Below, one piece after another: positions 24,501 through 39,500 of a stretch of 64,000 nucleotides of DNA. The notes below the pieces were generated by a model that ran no database searches, was not told the origin of the DNA, and saw only the letters and a program-made list of their open reading frames with translations. Source of the DNA: Beroe forskalii. Lineage: Eukaryota; Ctenophora; Nuda; Beroida; Beroidae. The position numbers and the translations under genes are program-made. How positions within the stretch are numbered: the first letter of the stretch is position 1; the number at the start of each line of letters is the position of its first letter. Location: positions 87,504-151,503 of the forward strand of contig WFMF01000440.1 in the NCBI GenBank assembly GCA_011033025.1. The letters run 5' to 3'.

Positions 24501-27500
24501 TCAAAAGTGAAGCAGGAATGTTAAAGATAGCGAAGATGAAAGTGAAGAAGACGATTGTTATGGAGGCATATCGCTTCTCATCCATCCCAACTTCATACCG
24601 ATCGTTTCTCTTCCCGGAATTCTTCAGCAGCACCAATACACTAATCACACAGCTGATCAGAATAGGAAACATCGGGATGGTGTAGATCATCTTACTCAGC
24701 AGATCAGACACTTTCTCAAACCTGTCCACGCTTTTATCCACAAAGGAACAGTCCACATACCCGTTAAAGTACATGTAATTCCCGCCCTCTTCCCAGAAGA
24801 TGATGGAAGTCTCAATGAGGAGGAAGGCCATGTAACCCACCATCACCCCCACCACCGCCCGGTGAGGAATGCTCTTGAAAGGCTTGAGCAGGGAGTAAGT
24901 CCGAGTGATGCTGATGAGGGCCACACAGAAGATGGACATGCCAGAGAGGACCCTGAAGAAGTAAGTCCAGAGGTTGCAGAAGTATTTGTCAGAGAAGAGG
25001 GTGGGGAGTCTGTAGTTGAAGTAGCTGAGGGCAGGGGGCAGGCCACAGCAGCAGATTAGTGTGTCTACCGCAGTGATGCCTGGAAATAAAAATGATATTT
25101 ACAGTCTGATGAGGGATCCTGAATAATGAATGAAATTTGGGAAATTTCGAAGAAATCAGATTCCTAGAAAATAGAAATCTTTAAATAGAACAACCAAAAT
25201 TAAATAAATCGCTAGTACCTATGTAGATGATGCTTGACACGTCCCGCTTCTTTGAAAGGAAGTAGTAGAATGAGAAGGCATTACCAGGGGTGCCTAACAG
25301 GGTGGTGAGAAGGAGAGTGCTACCATACAGAATATCCAGTTCTCTGGAGGCTGTAACATTCGGGTTCATATAGAGATGGTCGTTATCGAGTTCCGTTGTC
25401 ATGGTGATCTGAGGAACGTTGTCATGGTTACGTGAGGGTTGTCTTGGTGATCTGAGGAGGGTTGTCATGGTTACGTGAGGGTTGTCTTGGTGATCTGAGG
25501 AGCGTTGTCATGGTTACGTGAGGGTTGTCATGGTGATCTAAAGGGGGTTGTCATGGTTATATGTCAGTTGTCATGGTGATCTGAGGAGCGTTGTCATGGT
25601 TACGTGAGGGTTGTCACGGTGATCTGAGGAGCGTTGTAATTGTCATGGTTACGTGAGGGTTGTCATGGTTACGTGAGGGTTGTCATGGTGATCTGAGGAG
25701 CGTTGTCATGGTTACGTGAGGGTTGTCATGGTGATCTGAGTACAGTTGTCATGGTTACGTGAGGGTTGTCATGGTGATCTGAGGAGGGTTGTCATGGTTA
25801 CGTGAGGGTTGTCATGGTGATCTGAGGAGAGTTGTCATGGTTACGTGAGGGTTGTCATGGTGATCTGAGGAGGGTTGTCATGGTTACGTTCAGGGTTGTC
25901 ATGGTGATCTGAGTAGGGTTGTCATGGTTACGTGAGGGTTGTCATGGTGATCTGAGTATGGTTGTCATGGTTACGTGACGGTTGTCATGGTGATCTGAGG
26001 AGCGTTGTCATGGTTACGTGTTTTGGTGTTCAATACAGGTGGTGAATGTTTCCAATACTGAGAGCTGCGATAATATTATGAGGATTCATTGGTACATGTT
26101 CAAGAATAATAGAAGAAAATCAAAATCAAACAATCATTGTTAAGCTATATCGAGCGAAGATAGGCGAAGATGAGTGCAAACAAAAGCTCGAACGTTTTGC
26201 ATCAAATTGAGTGATGCCAACGAAAGAATAGAAGAATTAAAGATAATTTGTATGGCAATAAATTGAATTATAGTATACTTATAAAATAATGCCTGTCCGT
26301 ACAAAGAACATATAGGCATTAAGCCTGGAAGTAAATCTAAAGGATTAAGGTTTCTTACACTGTCCGAAATACGATTCGGAATCCGGACTTTGTGAGGTTT
26401 CAGGGATATAAGTGTTCATGAAAAGGTTGCAGCTGCCTCGGTCGTTAATAATTAGATTTGATTGAGACGGCGTATATATATAATACGATGATGACAGATT
26501 GTGCTATGAAGATGCATGGAACTTGCGGCGTGTTTTTCTGGTTTACGCCCGAATTGAGATCAAAATATATACCAAGAGCTTGGTCTCTAATCATTAGTAT
26601 ATTGATTGTGCTCGAGTCATTGGTTGGTGACGTCATTGTCAAGGGTTTGAGTGGTTTTCTGATGACAGAAAACGATGCCTTGTTCACCTGCGACTTCCAG
26701 CACTTAGTGACAGTTCAACAAGTTAATTTAACTCTGAAACTCGATATGAAGCGTAGTGTAATATGATTAGTTTTAAGCTAATGATGTTTTCACAGTTTGC
26801 GCTGGAATTTCTCCGTGAAACGCGTTAAAATCAGACAATCAGGCCGATATTAATTTGGCTGCGACGCCATACTGACGTCATCTGAAGATTTTCTCCCCAA
26901 TTTTAATAAGCCTTTAAACTATCCAACTGAGTAAAACCTTCACAATGAATAATCATAAATGGAGAATGAATTTTAAGATTGAAAATTTGGATCGTTTAAA
27001 TGCGAAAAGAGAAACATCTCAAGCTGAGTTCCTGGGGTTTCCTGCCGCAACGAAACTATTCGTGGAATCTGAACTGTCATGACTGAGTAGATGAATTGCG
27101 ACAGGATACTGTAAGATACCTTCAGGAATACGGCTGGAATATTAGCAGACATACCTACAGGCATCTTCAGGTATTGCCTGAGATATCCACCTACTGTGTC
27201 TCAAGGTGCATATTTGGCTATTTCCGCGATTAACTACTGATTAATGAACCGACAGTATGATTAGCTGATTAGGGACGCCTTGATATATGCCTATGTCAGG
27301 AGGAATGGTTAGTTGGACTAGTTCATTCAATAGTTCATAATAAAGTGACAGGAAATTCCCAACAAACACTGATAAAAGAATAAACTAGCCACTGTATATC
27401 GTAAAACGCAACGGTAGATAGTAAAAGTAAACTTCATAATAACTTAGCGATAGTCATGTAACATGAAATGGAACTGGTCTTATAAACTACCATGATTACC

Positions 27501-30500
27501 TTAGTACAGGAAATTAAGACCAAATTAAGCACCAAATTAAGCATTTTTTGTGACCCCAGTGCTTAATTTTATGCTACTTAATTCAATGCTTTCTTAATTT
27601 CCTGCACGTAATTAATTCGAGTTAAATTTCGGCAGCAAGAATGAGATCATTTTCATTTAATAAGGAACAAAATTTTGTTATTAAGTACATATTAATGATC
27701 CATTGGGCTTCTTAAGTTCTTAATCACAAATTTGAATGTTTGAGAACGGATCTAGTAGCTAGTCTACTGATGGATTCCTACACTCCTGAATCGCTCTGAG
27801 AAAAACCAGCTCCCTTTCACCCATTGATTATTATCTTCCTTGCTTCTTCTGTTTTAAAGAAACCATAAGACTTGGAGATTGCTCGTGCGTATAAGGGCTT
27901 GAGCTTACTTAATCAGAGTATATCTACTTTAGTATCTGCAATATCCATGGTACTGGTAGGAATATTGGCAACGATTTCTGCAAGAGAACTTGAAAAATAT
28001 GTCGAAAATTCCTTTTGCTCAAAAAAACTTCAAAGATTTGTTCACAGTGAGATCTAGAGTGAAATTCTTTGAGATTTCGACTATCACGATATTAAGTGAT
28101 GAAGCAAGCTGACTATCCTTAATGGATAACTGGTGTATCACTACTGCTGACTGCATCACATTTCTTTGTCTGATTATCTCATGACATGGTTAAATATGCG
28201 CGGTGTACGTTTTGATTTGATTCTGAAATAAATTAAGAACGCATATAATGTCGGACCATTTAATTAAGAAAGCACATTACTAAGTTACATCAAATTAAGC
28301 ATTTTTGGCGGCTGGAGTGCTTAATTTTCTGCTTACTTAATTTCATGTACTAAGGTATATGTAGCTTTGCTTGCTATAACGTTATATATGCCGTATGTTT
28401 TGCGATACAGATAAAATCATGGTCTGTTCCGTCTGTAAGTTGCACGTGTACCATAAATGTAAGCTCAGTTGAGAGTGACGTCATTATTCTCGCTACATAC
28501 AATCAGAATTTAGAAATAATATAATGAAAAGTTACTGACAAAAAGTTATTCAAAGTGGTGATGATTAAAGTTCAAATAAATTCCCTACCTTGATCAAAAA
28601 CAAGTTGCTTTTCATTGCACAAGAACTGTTAAACATCCACCAACGATCTCATTACGTCATTATCATAGGGTTAAATGCACAGCTGATATCGTCCAACTGA
28701 CGATTCTTTGCGGTCGTTGTGCGGTTTGCTACATAATATGTTGGATATATTGGATTGCCGATTGATATGTTAATAACACGTGACCCCAACCGCGATCGGT
28801 TTTTGCAACAAATTCAAACCTGTTCGTCCTTTATAATAGTGGTTGTGGTATAAATAAGTTAATACGATATACGGTTAGTAAGTTAGTAACTGGAGGCTTG
28901 CCCTTTGGGCTCGACTTTATTACCCACCGTACTACTATACTGTTTCTTTTAAAGATATTGATAATATAATGTTAATTCGAAGATCTACCTATAAAACATG
29001 AACGAGATTAAAACAGTACGAGATTATTAAACGAGTTTAATAAATACGAGATTAAAGCGATTATATCTGACCGGAAAAAAGTCTACGGTGCTCTCGTGAA
29101 TAACAAATATATAATGTTATTTCCTTGCGATTATTTAAATTCTTTTTCCACTAATATACATACTTGATAAGGCTCACGAGCTCACGTGACTGGTCAATCA
29201 AGCCACAAGCTAATGTTGAGAAGTCGTATTGTTGTTATTAACTTTTCCTATATTATTGCCCTGATAGTTTAAAAAAGTTATGCTATTCGTACTGATTTAG
29301 ACTTCATAAAGTTTTAAATAATGATAAATATTCATATTTTTAAAATGGAAAAATATATCTACCAACGGACGAAAATTCGCATCAACTGCTTTTAACTTTT
29401 TAACTTCTTTTGCCAATACGAAACTTCCATCTATGTCACATTTCAAAAACATTGCAGTCAAAATACTGGAAAAGTCTATAGCAATGGAAATAATCATTTA
29501 TAAACTAATCACAAAAAGATAATTTCAGTCATGTTTTTGTTGAACACGTCCAAATGGCGTGAAAATCGAAATATTTTTTGTCTTATTTGTGGTAACTAAT
29601 GAATAATGTTGCATATGAGCATGATTAATGCTTCACAATTAGTGAATTCAGTATATGCGTACGCTACCTGGATCGCAAATAAACAGACTTTGACATAATA
29701 TTCTTAATATTATAGTATTAACGGCGACAGAATCATATGCCAATAAAATGCTGCCTTAGCTTGCCTCGTGACTTCACAGTTACTTCAGATTTTAGTTGTA
29801 TAACTATAAATTACTTCTATTTATCAAAAAATGGAGTGAGAAATGTGATTTTCTTTCTGCTTGTTCAGTCGTGACCTATTGATTTTTGATATCAAATACA
29901 AATTTTATTCGATGACTGATATTTTAAACCTGTCAAGAAGAATAAAAGACAAAATCAAATTTTACATAAGGTAGTTAGATGATTGGTCACTTGGCTGTAT
30001 ATTAATTTGAATTTATGAAGACTCCGTATTAATAATCGCTTGACAGTTGACAATTATCAGTGAATGAAACTTCGGTGGACGAAGTTCAGGAACGATTTAA
30101 ACGTTACCACTTAACCGAAATGTCTCATCAGAAATACTTGCAGTTGCAATTGATACCTATATCATTGGATTTTTGTGTATAATGATACCTGTATTATCAC
30201 CTTTGCACAAGAATAAACAAGAATTGCGCCTACCAGCACATTTCATGTGCCCGTTGTTCCCGTATGCAGGCGCTTTATTTCCTGTTCCCTGGGGCTGGTA
30301 TTAAAACACGCCGTCATATGATCGACGACCGTTGTCCGTCCGTCTTATTTACTGACATGATGACTGATGAGTGATGAGTTGACGATAAAGCATAAAAGGG
30401 ATCACCTTCCAAATCATGATACAATCGCGACTCTTCTATCAATTAGTGTCACATCGCAATACTAACAGCATTGAATCAATTTTATAAATATTCCTCATTA

Positions 30501-33500
30501 TGCGGACGCTTTACATTTCCCTCTCCTACGTACAAGTTTAAATTAACGCGCGCAGATAAAAATATCACATGGGCGATTTCGTTCCACGTGCCCAATGTTC
30601 GCGCGCGCGTTCCTACATTTCGTAGAACTCTTTTCGTTTAGTTGCGCGCCGTTCAGCGTTTCATAACTATGATCACCATTTTCGTTACGCGTTGCGTTTT
30701 CTTATGCTGTTGCAGATATCAAACCGTTGCAATGTTCGCTATTATTTCACCCCAATTGATTGATTTTCAAGATTGAGATACAAAATATGATTACTGACCA
30801 AGATTAAGATAAAAGATTCAGATATACTATCAATCATGAACCGAGTCAAACTCTCATGTCTTTCTTTCCTCTCATCAATTCTTTAGATCATTCATAACTG
30901 ATTTTATAACACTGCCCATTGTAATTTGCCCGAACTGCCCGATACTCAAAGAAGGCCAAATGACTGTGTGATTGTAATCCAATCAAATATTTGATTGATT
31001 CCGTGAAAATCGATATTGTTTCGATTTAAAGGTTAATGAATTGTAGAATTTTTGAAAAAGAATTAATTTCAACATCAGAATGAACAGAGCATTGAAACCA
31101 AATACCTACAACGCTGTTAGCTAGCTGTAGCCCACAATGTGAAGGACGCAACTAAACCAAGCTACTCTGACGCGAGTGATATTATAAAGGGGCAAATATG
31201 CATGAAATGCCACCAGTTTTTTACCACCACCACGACACGGTCGATACCTATTTCAGATTTAACAGTACGCGTAAAGGTAGTATACACACAACCCCCAAAA
31301 TACACGATCTCTGCTAACCTATTCTCAATGCCTTTTCGTAAAACAAAAACGCGATTGGGAACAGGAAAAAATTGCAACTAAGAAACTGTGATGGCGTGAA
31401 AATATAGCTGTATGGGCACAAAATATGTCGTTATAAAAACATTGTTCAGCGCGCTGTAGTATACATGTGCTATCTATATCGAACAAACTTCAAATTAAAG
31501 CATTTAAACTTCAATTCAAGCATAATATATATATCGAAACTTTTACAACGAAAAATCTCAAGAATGTCCTACTGTTACTCTGTTAGCTGAATAATAAAGC
31601 AAGCTTTGTATGTCATATATATTTTGCAATCCTTGAAACAGACATTCTGGCATCCTTCATAGGTCAAGCTCATAATGCATGAAAACCTTTACTAATGCAA
31701 TTATCAAATATCTAAAGAATGTAAGTAGGTTTAGCAACAGTGAACAGAGCTGAAGATAGTTTAGTGTAACACATGATGGAGGCTAACTTTGTCATCATGG
31801 AGCCACACAGTACTGGATTTAAATGAATGGAAAGTATACTGAACAATACTCGAATCCTAATTCAATTACAACATGAGCTGACTTCCATCATTCCATGATG
31901 AACACGGAAAAGAAGAAATGGTTAAATGAATAAAACAACGAAACTATATAGACAAAAGATCCAATTGTGAATTTAGGGAGCAAGTTAAATTGTGAATGTT
32001 TATATAAACGTGTCTATACCTATCAAGCGGTGTCAATAACCAGAATGTGAATATATGAGTTCAATATTCATTTGCCATAACGACATATCATCATATGCGG
32101 TATTATCATTTTTCAGTGTTTCGTCCATGTGTTGAGTGGAATAGTTCCAGGTGCCCATTCATATGATACGGGGTTTGAGTCTCAGCCGACGGCCCGTGTT
32201 GCTAAAATCGTGAAAAATACGGCGTATTTGCTCTTAGAGAAAAATCAGCGTTTTTCTCAAAAATATGGGGTAAATAACACGCGATACCGAATAAAATTTT
32301 TATATCGTCAACATTTAGGGTGCTCGGCGCTCGCGCGACGTTTTTTGCACGCATGGTAATACAAATTGATCGTAAAAGTTGAACCTTACATTTTGAATGA
32401 ATATTGCACTCCCGAAAATACGATAATTTTCAGAAAAAAATACTTTTCGTATATTTGCCGTATTTCAAAGAAAATACGAATTTAACAACCTTGGACTCTC
32501 GGGGAAAGCCTCAGTCGGGGAAAGCGTGCCAAGCTAACCTTGGTACTTAACTTGCTACTGATGTGCAAGCATGAATTTCATGGGTGTTGACAGAAAAATA
32601 TTCAATTTGTTGTAATAAAGTAGCATTACTGTAGACTAAAACACGCCTATATTGCAATTCTAAAAGTTGCAATTCTAGACTACAAAATTGGACGATGGAT
32701 AATGGCAAAAATGATCCGAAAGTCAGACAAGATTGCCGATGAAACGTACAAATTATACAAAACCACCTGTCACTACCTAATACCACGTTTATCAACCCAA
32801 AGAATATGCCTATCAGTAATCATGAGGATTGCTGGCAACTAGATCAAAATTACGAGAATTATCTAAAGAAATGATTTTAGGTATATCGGTTATGGGAATA
32901 TCCAGGGCAGCCAAATGCCTAATCTTTCACAAAGCAAAGACGAAGAACCTAGCAACATTTTTGATAGTTATTTGTACAATAATTGTGAAAGTGTAAACGA
33001 CGGCGTGATTCGGCCTGTAATTTCATAGGAATTCTCTCAAACTATCGCGGGCTGGTGACTGTACCGTGCAATGGCACTGCTAATACACATACAATGGTGG
33101 TAATTACCGTTAATTACATAATTACAATTTAGCGCTGGAATACCTGTCTGTCTTCAGGCAGCACTCAATATAACTTCATGTTCCATTGTTGTATAGGTTT
33201 TGGCTTTCGCGGTGTCTTTGTAATTGCGAGATTTCTATTGAAGTATTCAACAAACTAACAAAGAATTAGTTATAGTGTGTTGCTAGTGCTCCAAGATCCC
33301 AAGTATACTTGGGATCTTGGAGATATGGTCACCTGCCCTATGTCATTGGAAATATATTACTATTTAAAGAAGTCACAACTCACAAGAAATCCGAAAAGAA
33401 CGCATGATTATGTAGCAATCGGTATAACGGTGCCATGTTACGCAGTGTGCAAAGAGATGATCAAACATTGAGTGTAAGCATTGGAAGGTCTAAGGATTCA

Positions 33501-36500
33501 GTGAAGCAGCATTGGTAAGAGATAAGATAAACCCGTGTCTCTGATTGGTTTACTCTTCCAGTTTAATAAAGTAATTTCCATGAAGCCATGTGTAGTGCTC
33601 ACAACTGCAGTTATCAGCATAGTACGATATTACTGAACATTGTGTAGTTGTTCCAAAGGTCGCGTTGTTCTTCAAGTTTCATAGGTACGTGTCATACATG
33701 ATAGCAAACTGAAATATTGAATAAAGCATTCTTAGCTAATTCTTGAAACGGCAAAGTTAAAAAATTTCATAACGAAATGTCAGATTACAAGGTAGGTACA
33801 TTAGTAATGCTAATAGTAATAATTTTCAACGTACCATGTTCACACAAAAAAGAACGGCTCCATATTGAAACTAATGATTTGATGAAATTGCTGTTATTCG
33901 ACATTAATTGGTTGTAAAATTTCTAACTCAACACTTCCTATTTTTATCTAGGTTTCTGAAGCTAGCAGTACAGTAGAATACATTCAAGGTAGAAGTACAG
34001 ACTCAAGAGATTTGACATCTTTCTGAAAACCATCTATCATCCTCAGCTTTTGCCGATATAATCACATGATTTTCAAAAGCTTCTGATAAATAATTCTCTC
34101 GTTTAACCTTTAACGTTCTACTTCTTAATGAACAAGCTAAAGATAAACATAAAAACAGTGAAAAAAAGCAAAATAGCACGATAAAGCAAGCTATTAAAGC
34201 TATATTAGCAGTATGTGTTTTATCTGCAACACCAAGCGTTTAATACTATAAGCAAGCCTAACTGTTCACGTTGTTAGCTGATACTCTGATACGTACAATA
34301 TATATTGACATTCTTGTCATGGTAAGCAGGCAGTTGTGGTGAGGTAATCAGGAAAAGTAGTGCATTGAAACATATTATATCAACAAGCGTAATACGTGCT
34401 AATTGTTGGCAGCATGGACTGCTAAAGTTTGGAGGAATGTCTGAATATTGGTTTATTGTTCGACCTTCTATTGTGACGAATTGTTGAATATAATTGACGC
34501 AATGTTTTGACACAATTACTGCTTTTCTTGACGCGGATGAGAATATTATGTTTTGAGACCGTACGGCATAATGTTGCGTTTTGTCCTGCTTTAAACAGAT
34601 TCAGATGAAAAGTTCCATTGTTATCATTGATTTTCAGACTTTAGTTATGACCTTTCTAGATGGCCAGGTAGCGCAGTGGTTAGGGCGTCGTATAAAGTTT
34701 TGGTGTTTAAAAATTTGGTAGGGAACTCTCAAAGCAGCCACTCGGTTCTCTGTCAAGTCGGGAGGTTAAATAATCTGCCCATTGCACATATGATTCATGA
34801 ATTATGATGTCATTTTGAACTGGCATGGTGTGTACTGAAAAAATGGGGATTTTTTCCTCGAAATGAAAAAAGATGTTAGCAATGACCTTTCCACTTATGA
34901 TATGTGCTGGACTGAGTTGATCATAGACTCCTGATCACTAGGAAGCAAGGAAACGCAACTGGCAACACTACAGCAAAACGTTGCACTGATGCACAAAATA
35001 CAGTTTATTGTAACTGATATTATAATCACGGAACTTTGACAGTTAAGACAGTGGTTTATGTATTGTCGAGATAGCGATACTTGATCATCGAGCCTCGTTA
35101 AAACTGTTATTAACAAAGCGTTATATCTAATGGTTTCTCCATTTCAGGGGCGTAGCTAGATTTTTGATAAGGGGGCGGCGAGTTACATTCACAACCTGTT
35201 AAATGTTTTATTTTGCTTGACTCAAAGCTCTCATCTCAACAAAATTAACAAAATTATCATAATATTGTCTGTCCAAAAAGGGGGAGGCAGCCGCCTGTGT
35301 CGCCTCCCCCCTGGCTACGCCCCTGCTCCATTTGACGGTCCAATGTAATAAATACCATTGGAGTGATACAGATTCCAGGGTGTGACGCAGTTGGCAGTGT
35401 CAAATTGTGTGTCAAATTGCACTGCTGCCCAATCTGTCGCTCCTCGTTGCAGAGTGTACACTGTAGAGTGTACACTGTACGTTATGGAACCCGGAAAATA
35501 TGCCGACAGCGGACTATATGCTGTCACTGCCGTACGTCACATGATAAACTTATCAAATATTCATGAACGAAATGCATCATGTCTACTCAGTACTCAAAAT
35601 TGTTTCTTATGACTTTGATAGAACTGTGTGCAGTACGTAATCCGTAAATCCCAAGGGACTTTGAAATACGGCGCTACTCTTTGACAACACGTTCCAATTT
35701 CTCTGTAATACTCTGGAGTACTAAGGTGAAGATGTGCGGAAGATAGGTTAGCGTCAACTGTCAGATAAATGTACGAATTTTAGTTTTGTGAGCAATTTTT
35801 ATGAGAAATTCAAAAAGGGCACGTTGTCAAATAGCTGACTCGGTCCATTCTTTGATACCTAAATCCACCTAAATACCTTAATATCATCTCATAAATAACA
35901 TGAAATAAGTTCAGACAATCAGAATACACGATCGACAATCACACAATATTAACTGAGATCTAAGGAGGAAAGGAACAGAAAGCAAATAATTAGCTGATAT
36001 GATCTGATATTAGAGCTTCTAGAGGCTAAGAGGGAAACAGTGAGGCACATGCAATGAACAATAGCAGAATATAACAAGAGTCTATGATCTGAAGTATATG
36101 TATAATTTTAAATATATACGATACTACCAGTACGTTTATAATTAAACTCTTTACTCTAAATGGTACTACGATAGGATGATAGTAGGAGGTCACGTGATAA
36201 GACGATAAGGTCACATGGACGCTATAGGTGGTTCAAAATGACGCCATTATCATGGCGTCATTACATTCCTCCCTCCAACAGCATCATCAAAGGCGCCTTT
36301 CACAACTCAGCTTCGAACTTTGATGCTCTTAACTCAATCATCAGCAAGTTAAGGGACCACCCAGGTGATGAAATCCTTCTTTGTGGCGACCTAAACTCCC
36401 GCATAGGCGAGGCGACAGGCTACGACCAGCCTCTGGTTAGCAGAGTTCGCTTCATTTCTGACACAGACCTTGATAGCATAGATGACTCTAGCGATATCCA

Positions 36501-39500
36501 CGCCATGGCACCAATCTCCTCACTCAGAAACAGCATGGATAAGTGTACTAACAGTCATAAGGGCCCCCTCCTCGACTTGATCGGATCACAGAATCTTCTG
36601 GTTCTAAATGGTCGTACAATCGGTGACACCTCTGGAAACTACACCTGCTTCAAATGGAATGGAAACAGTGTCATTGATCTGTTCATTAGCTCAACCAACT
36701 TCACGCATAGAGTGAAGTATCTTCATGTGGAAGAACATACCCTTTTTCTGACCACAGCCCAGTAGTTCTCCAGCTTTGGAATAAAGCTCCATCTGACCCA
36801 CCCAATAGACTCAAAAGTGGCATCACCTATGAATCAGCACCTTTTAAGTACAAACTTACAGGTGAATCACTCAACAGATTCAAAAATATGCTGGATGAAC
36901 CACACATTGCAAGTCAGATCAATGAACTTCAGGATAAAATCACATCCATCACTACCAGCACGGATGAAACTAAGACGGCATGTGTTGAGTTTTCAACTCT
37001 TATCAACTCTGTATCACAGGAGTGTTTTGATAAGACCAAGTCAGACAAAACAACAAAGCCAAAGTATGAAGCCTGGTTTGACCCTGCCTGTCACTCTGCT
37101 AGACGTCTCCTGAAAAGATCTGTCCGTGCTGTTGACAAAAACCCAGATAACAAGGCTATTAAGGATCGTCACCGCCTCAACGTCAAAGGATACCGTGGTA
37201 TTATTGGATCCAAGAAGGAAAAATTCCTTCGCAAACTGAACAACAAAATCAAAAATGGCAGAGTGATCTCATGGAAGGACTTTAAAAAACTGAAACGATT
37301 CAAGAAGGACGAGGTCAGACTTGATGAATCTGAGCACCTTGACCCCTTCCAGACATTCTATGCGAAGCTCTACTCTGACCAACACCCAACCATGGACAGC
37401 CAAACTTAAGAGGCCCTTCTGAATGATGCCATTTGTACTGCGAACTCGAATGTTCCTAACGAAGATCTAAACAAGCCTTTCACTATCGATGAACTGACTG
37501 CTGCCATCAACGGTCTGAAATCTGGCAAAGCATCATCCTTTGATCACATCAGCAACGAAATTATCAAAGGATTCAACAGCAAAGTCCAGCATCTCCTACT
37601 AAGTCTCTTCAACACTTGTCTCAAACTAGGTGTCTATGTCTGGAACCAAAGTGTTATCACCCCCCTGCACAAGAAAGGTAGCATTGACAATCCAGATAAC
37701 TACAGAGCCATTGCTGTGTGCAGCTGCCTCGGCAAACTTCTATCATCTATGCTGCTGAACAGGCTCATTGCCCATCGAGACACTAACTTCCCCTGACCCA
37801 CCTAATCAAGAAGCAGGTTTTAAGAAAGGCAGCCAGTGCAACGATCATATCTTACCCTCCTGACTATCATGGAGAAGTACAGAAAGTCCAAGCAAAAGTC
37901 TATGCTGTCTTCATCGACTTGAGAAAGGCTTTCGACCTTGTGTGCCGGCAGGCACTTCTTTTTATCAAACTTGCTTGCTGGCATTAATGGAGGTTCTTCA
38001 ATATTATCAAAAAACATGTACAGTAACTCCAGTGGTCACATCAAAATCAACAATCGACTGAGCAAAGCTTTGACATCTCTAAAGGTACGGAGCAAGGTCA
38101 CCCTCTCAGCCCAGAGCTATTCAAAGTTTATTTCTAAAACTCTCTAACCTTCTAAACGAACTGCCAGTCAACTGTCCATCACTATCAGGACTTACAGTGA
38201 CACACCTTGCCTGGGGCTGATGACTTAGTTATTCTTGCTCTGGACACAGATTCCCTCCAGAAGCAGCTTTCTGTCATTGAAAATTATTGCAATGCCTGGG
38301 GTCTTGAAGTGAACATCTCTAAGACCAAGTTCATGGTGTTAAATGGCAGATGCCTGACTATCCTCACAGCTCATGGAGGCCATTGATGAATGGTAGTGAA
38401 ATCGAGCTTGTGGCATCTTACTGTTATCTGGGTGTCATCATTAGCAGTAACGGCAAGTTTAGTCAAGCAGTAGAGTCCCTATACAAAAAAAGGGCTAGGT
38501 GCTTACTTCTCTCTTAGGGCACTGTCGACAGAAGGTTCATCACTCCCAAAAACCTTGACCAGTTATTCAGCTCCCTTATCAGCCCCATCCTGACCTATGG
38601 CTGTGAAGTCTGGCTCCCACACTTCCTATCATCAAGACCCTCAATTCTTACCATCAAGAGATGGGAATATCAACCTCTGCCTAACCAAAATTGCAAAAAA
38701 TGGGACTTGAACAGGTTCACTTTGGCATTATCAAGGAATTTTTGGCATCCACCCCCCATTCTCCCTGTGAGCCTGGGGTGAAACAGGCAATTTTCCACTT
38801 TTCATCAACAGTCTCAAACTCTGCATCAAATTCTTCAAGCAGTCCATTAGACCAAAAATTCGCCAAAAAGCCATGAACAGAAAAATATCCCAGGTTTATC
38901 AGGGTTCACCAACATCAAGTCAACGATCATCAATTTTGGCACAGAAGATGGCTACTGCTTCAATCAGAACTCCTCAGACATCATCAACTCTACCCTCCTT
39001 GCCGACAAGTTTCTCCCCAGACTTTTGTAGGCAAACTCCCAAGGGTACTTTGGAAAAGTCCTGAAAAATCAGAAAAAAACTCTCATTCTACAAAATGCTC
39101 AAAACAAAAGTGGTATCAGAAACTGGGGAAAATGTCAAAAAACGACATCTCGATCATTTGAAGATAGGGCAGTGTCCTCAAGATTCGTGCAATTGTCAAA
39201 ATATTCATATTGAAACTGGTATTGCTCTAAGACTCCCAGAGACAATCCATCTGTGAATTCCTGATTGAAAATCATGCCAGATCTTGAGGATGAAGTTCAC
39301 CTCTTAACCAGATTGGTGTAACAGTTGCAAAATGATCTCTCTGCTCAGGGGGAACTCTCAAACCTGAAATATCTATGGATTTTTGATAGCAAAGACAACT
39401 TATGACTCCAGACACCTGTAACCTCAGCAATCAACAGCACATCAGGCACATAGAAATTGTGACCAGGGCCATCAAATGAAGTGTAAAAAAGTGCCCTCAA

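Noticed and set aside
24843-25059. Open frames overlapping the GPCR exon on both strands
   Set aside because: They are shadow frames of the GPCR, whose frame carries conserved TM2-TM3 features.
27872-28057. 61-codon open frame within the TA-flanked transposon as a transposase
   Set aside because: Far too short, with no DDE/D residues, and not intact in the second copy.
34660-34735. A functional tRNA gene
   Set aside because: An A-box-like segment is present, but no B box, anticodon arm or paired acceptor stem can be built. A SINE remnant fits better.
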